From Gammaproteobacteria bacterium (GTDB lineage Bacteria; Pseudomonadota; Gammaproteobacteria; Xanthomonadales; Xanthomonadaceae): a stretch of DNA of 9,911 bases. Every line of letters starts with the position of its first letter. The first letter of the stretch is position 1. Below, piece after piece: positions 5,307 through 9,911 of the stretch. The position numbers were made by a program, and so were the translations under genes. The DNA lies in the NCBI GenBank assembly GCA_030431185.1, contig JAUIJO010000112.1, forward strand, positions 1 to 9,911, given 5' to 3'. Under the pieces are notes generated by a model. The model saw only the letters and a program-made list of their open reading frames with translations. It was not told the origin of the DNA and searched no databases.

Positions 5307-7312
5307 CGATGTTCTCCCTGGTCACGTCGGCGTTGCGGGCGGTGCGAGCGCAGGGCACGGACGAGTTCCCGTTCTCCTGGCTTCCGGCGTGCCTTGCGGG
5401 CTGGAGCGCCGGTACCGCAAGCGTAACGCCATTCGGTGAAACGGTGGCTGAGTTCCTGCAACGCCGGTCCCAGATCCGGACGCTCGGCGGCTACCCGGGC
5501 CGCCCAGCGGTCGGCCGGCTCGTACGGTTCGCGCGCCAGGCCCAGCGGCGCGTAGCGGCGCCCCAGGCGGTGCCATGCGCGCAGTACGGGATCGCGCTCG
5601 CGTTCGCCGCGCAGGCTGAGCCACGTCATCCAGACCAGGGCGAGGCAGGCGGTCGCCGCGAACAGCACGATCATCTGGCGGGGTTGCAGCTGCTTGACGC
5701 CCAGCGGGCGCAGCAGGCGTGCCTGTCGATCGGCATCGAACCCGAGGACGAAGTCGTTCCAGCCGCGCCGCAACCAGTCGGACATCTCGAACACGGATCC
5801 CATGCCCGCCATGCCGCCCAGCAGTCCGTCGGCGCCCGGTATGCGATCGTCGAGGGTGTCGTAGATGCGCTCGGGCGCGACCGCCGCGGTTGGATCGACC
5901 CGGGTCCAGCCGCGGCCGCGCAGCCACACCTCGGCCCAGGCGTGCGCGTCGTTGCGCCTGACCAGCCAGTAGTCGCCGATCCGGTTGTAGTAGCCGCCGG
6001 TGTAACCGGTGACCACACGTGCCGGGATGCCGGCGCCTCGCATAAGCACGACGAAAGCGCTGCTGAAGTGCTCGCAGAAGCCGGCCTTCTGGTCGAACAG
6101 GAACTCGTCGACGGAATGTCGACCCGGCAGCGGCGTGCTCAGCGTGTAGGCGAATTCGCGGCGTATCCATCCGAGCGAGCGCTCGACCACGGCCTGGTCA
6201 TCGCCCCCGGCTTCCCGGCGCCACTGCCGGGCCAGCGCCAGGGTGCGTGGGTTGAAACCCGCCGGCAGCGCCAGGGCACGCTCGCGCAGGGCACGTGACA
6301 AGCCGGTGTCGTAGGCGACCGGTGGCGAGGACTGCATGCGCCAACGGGTCACCGAGTTCAGCGGGCGATCGCTGAACAGGCCATGGTCGAGCGACAGGCG
6401 CGTGCCGGCTGGCGCATCCAGCGGCAGGTCCAGCGACACCAGCAGGCGGCGGTCGGTGGGTTCGATCGCCATCTCGTAGTCCCAGCGGACGGGGCCGGCG
6501 GTGAACGGGGCGGGAGGCAGGCGTCGCGCCCAGTCCGGCTGGGTCCATTCGCGCCCATCGAAGTCCCACAGCACCGGCCCGCGCCAGTACATCTGCGAGG
6601 TCGGGGGTGCCGCGCCACGGAACGTCACCCGCAGCGCGGCCGAGTCGTCGCCCATCAGGTCGATCCACTCCCCGGGCTTCATGCTGTCGGACAGTCCGGG
6701 TCGCGACAGGGCGCGGTCGGGAATGCCCCACAAGGGGCTGCCCAGTCGCGGGAACAGCCAGAAGGCCGCCAATGCCAGCGGCAGGCCCAGGACCAGCAAC
6801 CGGCCCACGCCCGCCAGCTGCCCGCGCACGCCCGGCCCCGCCTGCAGGACCCCGGATTCGAGGTCGGACAGCCGTTGCAGGCACATCAGCGCGACGAAGG
6901 CGGCCGACAGGCCCAGGACGAGGCTGAGCGGCCCCTGGTCGAGCAGGAACGTCGCGAATGGCGCGAACAGCGCAAAGCCGACGAGGCTGCGCCCTTCCCG
7001 CAGGCTGAAGGTCTCCGACGGCTTGGCCGCGATCATGGCGGCGAGCAATGCGCAGCCTGTGTCGCGCCCCATGTTGAAGCCGGCCAGCAGGAACACCGCG
7101 CCGATCACGCAGGCGACCACCAGCAGCCGCAGCACGCCGGGAAGCGGGCGTCGCCACGCGAGCAGCGATACCAGGCCTGCGGTGGTCGCGACCAGCGCGC
7201 TGATGCGCAGCGGCAGTTGCAGCAACAGCGGCAGCAGGCACAGGGCCGCGCTTGCCAGCGTCCAGCGGCGCGACACGGCGTCCAGCCGGAGTGAGGTGGT
7301 CGCCTCAGCCAT
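5303..7312 (-). CDS. tgpA: TgpA-type transmembrane transglutaminase-like protein (DUF3488)
   Basis: The 669-residue inner-membrane protein has about five to seven hydrophobic helices in its first 190 residues (DUF3488 part), then a large periplasmic region. Its transglutaminase-like core has Cys413 (KAGFCEHFSSAFV), His457 (NDAHAWAEVW) and Asp473 (TRVDPTAA). A further helix follows at about 547-566, then a cytoplasmic tail (DPVLRAWHRL...EPADRWAARV) resembling DUF4129. This matches TgpA of Pseudomonas aeruginosa, an essential protein with a periplasmic transglutaminase-like domain whose substrate is uncertain. The whole catalytic triad is present. The ATG overlaps the DUF58 gene end by eight bases and has no clear ribosome-binding site, implying translational coupling. 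It follows moxR and DUF58 in the usual order. Confidence 0.93.
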   Translation of the reverse strand: MAEATTSLRLDAVSRRWTLASAALCLLPLLLQLPLRISALVATTAGLVSLLAWRRPLPGVLRLLVVACVIGAVFLLAGFNMGRDTGCALLAAMIAAKPSETFSLREGRSLVGFALFAPFATFLLDQGPLSLVLGLSAAFVALMCLQRLSDLESGVLQAGPGVRGQLAGVGRLLVLGLPLALAAFWLFPRLGSPLWGIPDRALSRPGLSDSMKPGEWIDLMGDDSAALRVTFRGAAPPTSQMYWRGPVLWDFDGREWTQPDWARRLPPAPFTAGPVRWDYEMAIEPTDRRLLVSLDLPLDAPAGTRLSLDHGLFSDRPLNSVTRWRMQSSPPVAYDTGLSRALRERALALPAGFNPRTLALARQWRREAGGDDQAVVERSLGWIRREFAYTLSTPLPGRHSVDEFLFDQKAGFCEHFSSAFVVLMRGAGIPARVVTGYTGGYYNRIGDYWLVRRNDAHAWAEVWLRGRGWTRVDPTAAVAPERIYDTLDDRIPGADGLLGGMAGMGSVFEMSDWLRRGWNDFVLGFDADRQARLLRPLGVKQLQPRQMIVLFAATACLALVWMTWLSLRGERERDPVLRAWHRLGRRYAPLGLAREPYEPADRWAARVAAERPDLGPALQELSHRFTEWRYACGTGAPARKARRKPGERELVRALRSHRPQRRRDQGEHR

Positions 7313-8297
7313 GGGGAAGCAGGGCCAGTGCGCGCTGGCAGGCGTGACGGTGCTGGCTGCCGTGGTCGGGCCCCAGCATGGGAAGGCCGGGAAGCGCTAG
7401 CCGATAACGGCGGCCTTCGCGCTCGGCCAGGTCGACCCAGCGCGCCAGGCGGGCGATGCGTGCCTCGTAGGGGAGCCCGGCGGTCGCTTGCCAGTCCAGC
7501 ACGATCTCCGTGCCCAGCGGCTGTTCGTATTCGCGGACCAGCAGGGTGTCGCGGCGTGCGGACGCCTTCCAGGCGATCGCGCGACGCGCATCGCCGGACC
7601 GGTAGTTGCGCAGGTGGTGGACGTCCTCGCCGGTGGGCGTGGTGCGTGAGCGCGCGGCCTCGCCGAGTCCGTCGGGCAGGGGCGGCCCCTGGACTTCGGG
7701 GGCGGCGTGCACCAGCAGGGGCGTGTCCGGCCAGGCATGGGCCCAGGCCCTCGCGAGGCCCAGGGGACGGGTGGTCGATATCCGCAGCCGGGGTACATCG
7801 AGCCATCCCCTCCGCGCGGTGGGCAGCAGCAGGTCCACTTCGCCCCGGCCGTCATCGAGGTCGAGCCGGCATGGCGCGTCCGCCCCCGTGCTTGCCTGGA
7901 GGCCACGTCGCTGGCGGTCCGTCGCGGCTTGTGCGTGGATGCGTACCCGCAGCGACTGGCCGGCGGCGACCGGTTCCGCGTCGACGGCGACGACCCCGAG
8001 GCCGCTGAGTTGCATGTGGGCTGCGACCAGGCTGGCCAGGCCAGCACCCAGCATCAGCAGGGCAAGCAGCAGCGCGGGATTGTTGTTGTAGTTCAGGCCA
8101 CCCAGCAGCATCGTCGCCAGCAGGGCGCTGTAGAAAAGCCCGAAGCGCGTCGGAAGCACATAGATGCGGCGGCGATCGAAACGCACGGGCAGCGGCTCGG
8201 GCGACCGCGGTCTGGCCATGAGCTGGAGCCGGCGGAGCCACGCGCGCCCGCGCGCCGCCACGCCATCACCGATCGCGGGACCGGGCACCGCGCTCAA
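7305..8297 (-). CDS. DUF58 domain membrane protein
   Basis: The 330-residue product has two adjacent membrane helices near the N-terminus (about 52-68 and 73-93, separated by LNYNNNP), then a mostly beta-rich region. The DUF58 signature follows: LRNYRSGDARRAIAWKASAR (229-248) and TLLVREYE (251-258). The C-terminal part is vWA-like. DUF58 proteins are regular partners of MoxR ATPases and may act as their membrane anchor or substrate adaptor. The start used here is TTG at 8297, overlapping the moxR stop codon as TTGA. The next in-frame ATG at 8219 would remove 26 residues and has no ribosome-binding site. Coupling to moxR makes the TTG plausible but not certain. Biochemical activity of the family is unknown. 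Confidence 0.9.
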   Translation of the reverse strand: MSAVPGPAIGDGVAARGRAWLRRLQLMARPRSPEPLPVRFDRRRIYVLPTRFGLFYSALLATMLLGGLNYNNNPALLLALLMLGAGLASLVAAHMQLSGLGVVAVDAEPVAAGQSLRVRIHAQAATDRQRRGLQASTGADAPCRLDLDDGRGEVDLLLPTARRGWLDVPRLRISTTRPLGLARAWAHAWPDTPLLVHAAPEVQGPPLPDGLGEAARSRTTPTGEDVHHLRNYRSGDARRAIAWKASARRDTLLVREYEQPLGTEIVLDWQATAGLPYEARIARLARWVDLAEREGRRYRLALPGLPMLGPDHGSQHRHACQRALALLPHG

Positions 8298-9247
8298 TCC
8301 ACCGGCACCGCATGCAGGATCGACTTGGCCAGCGCCTCGTCGCTGCCTCCGTCCGCATCGGCCACCAGACGGTGCGCTGCCACGGAGGCGAACAGCGCCT
8401 GCACGTCCTCGGGCACGACGTGCTGGCGTCCGAGGAGGAGCGCGTGGGCGCGGGCCGCCCGCAACAGCGCCAGTCCGGCGCGTGGCGACAGGCCCACGCG
8501 CACCCCGGGGTGCTTCCGGCTGCGCGCGAGCAGGGCCTGCACGTACTGGATCAGCGCCTCGCTGGCGTGCACCGCGGCCGCGGATGCGCGCAGGGCGAGC
8601 ACCTGGGCGTGGTCGAGTTCGGCGCGCGTGCCCGCGATGAGTTCGCGCCGGTCGACGCCGGCGAGCAGGTCACGCTCGGCTGCGTCGCCCGGGTAGCCCA
8701 GGCTGAGCCGCAACAGGAAGCGGTCGAGCTGGGAGTCGGGCAGGGGATAGGTGCCCGACAGGTCCACCGGGTTCTGCGTCGCGATCACGAAGAACGGCGA
8801 GGGCAGGCGATGACTGGTGCCGTCGACCGTGACCTGGTGCTCGGCCATGGCTTCGAGCAGGGCACTCTGGGTGCGCGGTGGCGCGCGGTTGATCTCGTCG
8901 GCCAGCAATACCTGGGTGAAGACCGGACCGGGATGGAACTCGAAACTGCGGGCCTGCGGATCGAACACCGACACGCCCACCACGTCCGCCGGCAGCAGGT
9001 CGGAGGTGAACTGCACGCGCTGGAAATCCAGGCCCAGGGTGGCGGCCAGGGCATGGGCGAGGGTGGTCTTCCCCAGTCCCGGCAGGTCTTCTATCAGCAG
9101 GTGTCCATCGGAAAGCAGCGCGACGAAGGCCAGGCGGACCTCGCGGGCCTTCCCCAGCACCAGCGTGTTCACCTGGTTCACCGCGCGGTCAAGGGCGCTG
9201 CGCAGGTCTTCGGTTAGCATGACGGCCCGTACGGGGGATGACGCCAT
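8294..9247 (-). CDS. MoxR-family AAA+ ATPase
   Basis: MoxR proteins are chaperone-like AAA+ ATPases that often work with vWA or DUF58 partners in assembly or stress responses. The 317 residues contain Walker A EDLPGLGKTT (53-62), Walker B LLADEINRAP (114-123), sensor 1 ATQNP with Asn159, the arginine-finger region LDRFLLR (174-180), and a C-terminal lid with LSPRAGLALL (253-262). The start at 9247 is chosen because AGGAG lies six bases upstream and because the frame before it shows no conserved sequence, although it stays open to 9853. It is the first gene of the minus-strand operon, overlapping the DUF58 gene by four bases, and it diverges from a glycosyltransferase gene. Confidence 0.95.
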   Translation of the reverse strand: MASSPVRAVMLTEDLRSALDRAVNQVNTLVLGKAREVRLAFVALLSDGHLLIEDLPGLGKTTLAHALAATLGLDFQRVQFTSDLLPADVVGVSVFDPQARSFEFHPGPVFTQVLLADEINRAPPRTQSALLEAMAEHQVTVDGTSHRLPSPFFVIATQNPVDLSGTYPLPDSQLDRFLLRLSLGYPGDAAERDLLAGVDRRELIAGTRAELDHAQVLALRASAAAVHASEALIQYVQALLARSRKHPGVRVGLSPRAGLALLRAARAHALLLGRQHVVPEDVQALFASVAAHRLVADADGGSDEALAKSILHAVPVD

Positions 9248-9316
9248 TCCTGTCTCCTGTGTTGTATTCCTGTCGACGCGTTCGACTCCACCCGAGTGTA
9301 GCGAGGTCACGACCGC
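9248..9316. promoter_or_regulatory. Divergent intergenic region moxR / glycosyltransferase
   Basis: These 69 bases must hold the moxR operon promoter, and perhaps that of the divergent gene, unless those lie within coding sequence. The moxR ribosome-binding site (AGGAG on the minus strand) is clear. GTCGA (9272-9276) and TCGAC (9282-9286) form a short inverted repeat around CGCGT that could be an operator. No convincing -35/-10 pair was found on either strand. Confidence 0.35.
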
Positions 9317-9911
9317 ATGCGTGATGCCGGCCCTGTGCGATCGATGCCGCACGCACCTTCGTCGGACTCGACGTTGGCACGCAATGCATTCCTGGTCCTG
9401 TTCGCCGCCGTGGCGCTGGTCAAGCTCCTGATCGCGTGGCGCCTTCCGCTGTTCGTGGACGAAGCCTTCTACTGGCAGGAAGGCCAGCACCTGGCGCCGG
9501 CGTACTCCGACCTGCCCGGCCTGACTGCATGGCTGGGGCGGCTGGGCGTGGAGATCGGCGGCCACCACAAACTCGCCTTGCGCATGCCGTTCCTGCTGTT
9601 GTCGATGTGGGTGCCCTGGCTGGTGGTGCGCATCGCCGCGCGCGAGTCGGGCGCGCGCGACGGCTGGATCGCCGGTTCGCTGGCGCTGCTGCTTCCCCTG
9701 GCCGGGTCGCTCGGACTGCTGGCGCTGCCGGACGCGGCGATGGCGGTGGCGACCCTGCTGTGCATGGACGCCGGCGCGAAACTGCTGAAGCGGGTCGATG
9801 CCGCGTCCGCGCTCGAGCTCGCGTTCGGCCTGGCGATGGGGGCGCTCAGCCACTACCGCTTCATCGCCGTGATCGGCGTGGGGTTCCTCGCCCTGCTGTT
9901 GATGGTCGACG
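9317..9911 (+). CDS. GT-C membrane glycosyltransferase (PMT_2/ArnT-like), partial
   Basis: An open frame runs off the right edge, so only the first 198 residues are seen. It has a hydrophobic first helix (AFLVLFAAVALVKLLIAW, 24-41), then LFVDEAFYWQEGQHL (46-60) with the Asp48-Glu49 pair in the first periplasmic loop, where GT-C enzymes keep their catalytic Asp. YSDLPGLTAWLGRLG (63-77) follows, then several more helices (about 90-105, 117-150, 166-197). This fits polyprenyl-phosphate-sugar-dependent transferases of the dolichyl-phosphate-mannose-transferase/ArnT type; the acceptor is unknown. The frame is closed by TAG at 9299-9301. ATG 9317 is preferred because GAGG lies ten bases before it. 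ATG 9344 in the same frame is the alternative. It diverges from moxR. Confidence 0.85.
   Translation, partial: MRDAGPVRSMPHAPSSDSTLARNAFLVLFAAVALVKLLIAWRLPLFVDEAFYWQEGQHLAPAYSDLPGLTAWLGRLGVEIGGHHKLALRMPFLLLSMWVPWLVVRIAARESGARDGWIAGSLALLLPLAGSLGLLALPDAAMAVATLLCMDAGAKLLKRVDAASALELAFGLAMGALSHYRFIAVIGVGFLALLLMVD

Noticed and set aside
3841..9247. Interpretation of the MoxR-centred operon as an anti-phage defence system
   Set aside because: MoxR-DUF58-TgpA is a widespread chromosomal envelope module. No nuclease, nucleotide-signalling enzyme, toxin or mobile-element context is present here.
9248..9853. N-terminal extension of the MoxR frame by about 200 residues
   Set aside because: The extension is antisense to the glycosyltransferase coding region and its sequence is Arg/Gln/His-rich without domain features. 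A good ribosome-binding site marks the start at 9247.

Overview
This is a very GC-rich chromosomal window (roughly two thirds G+C or more by eye) with dense, mostly intact genes. Gene content, order and protein flavour suggest a gammaproteobacterium of the Xanthomonadaceae/Lysobacteraceae type (Lysobacter- or Luteimonas-like). This assignment is an inference from recognised families, not from a search. No insertion sequence, CRISPR array, prophage gene or broken gene was seen.

Layout. (1) Positions 1-413 carry a tRNA-Ser(GGA) gene on the minus strand with an encoded CCA end and a plausible promoter. No gene was recognised in its first 130 bases, nor in the 190 bases between it and dnaX. (2) Positions 414-3768, plus strand, form a DNA replication and repair cluster: dnaX (clamp-loader tau/gamma subunit), ybaB/ebfC (nucleoid-associated protein), recR (recombination mediator) and a HINT-like HIT-family hydrolase. 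Each gap between these genes holds one or more short GC-rich inverted repeats without a T-run. (3) Positions 9247-3841, minus strand, form a six-gene run: MoxR AAA+ ATPase, DUF58 protein, TgpA-type transmembrane transglutaminase, Slp-family lipoprotein, an unrecognised 72-residue two-helix membrane protein and a HAD-IB phosphatase. The first four overlap by 4, 8 and 4 bases, so they are very probably co-translated. (4) From 9317 to the right edge, plus strand, is the 5' part of a GT-C (PMT_2/ArnT-like) membrane glycosyltransferase, divergent from moxR.

How the genes work together. dnaX, ybaB and recR are a widely conserved grouping: DnaX loads the sliding clamp, RecR works with RecO/RecF to load RecA at gaps, and YbaB binds DNA. 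The moxR-DUF58-tgpA module is a widespread envelope-associated set. The AAA+ protein is expected to act as a chaperone-like ATPase on the membrane-anchored DUF58 partner, and TgpA places a papain-like Cys-His-Asp domain outside the inner membrane. The downstream lipoprotein, small membrane protein and HAD enzyme make this an envelope locus whose collective role is not established.

The window looks mostly like ordinary core genome. The points most worth a second look are a perfect 23-base palindrome inside the dnaX linker coding region next to a 12-base tandem repeat, a His-to-Gln change in the HIT-protein histidine triad, and the extended moxR-tgpA operon with its unrecognised small membrane protein.
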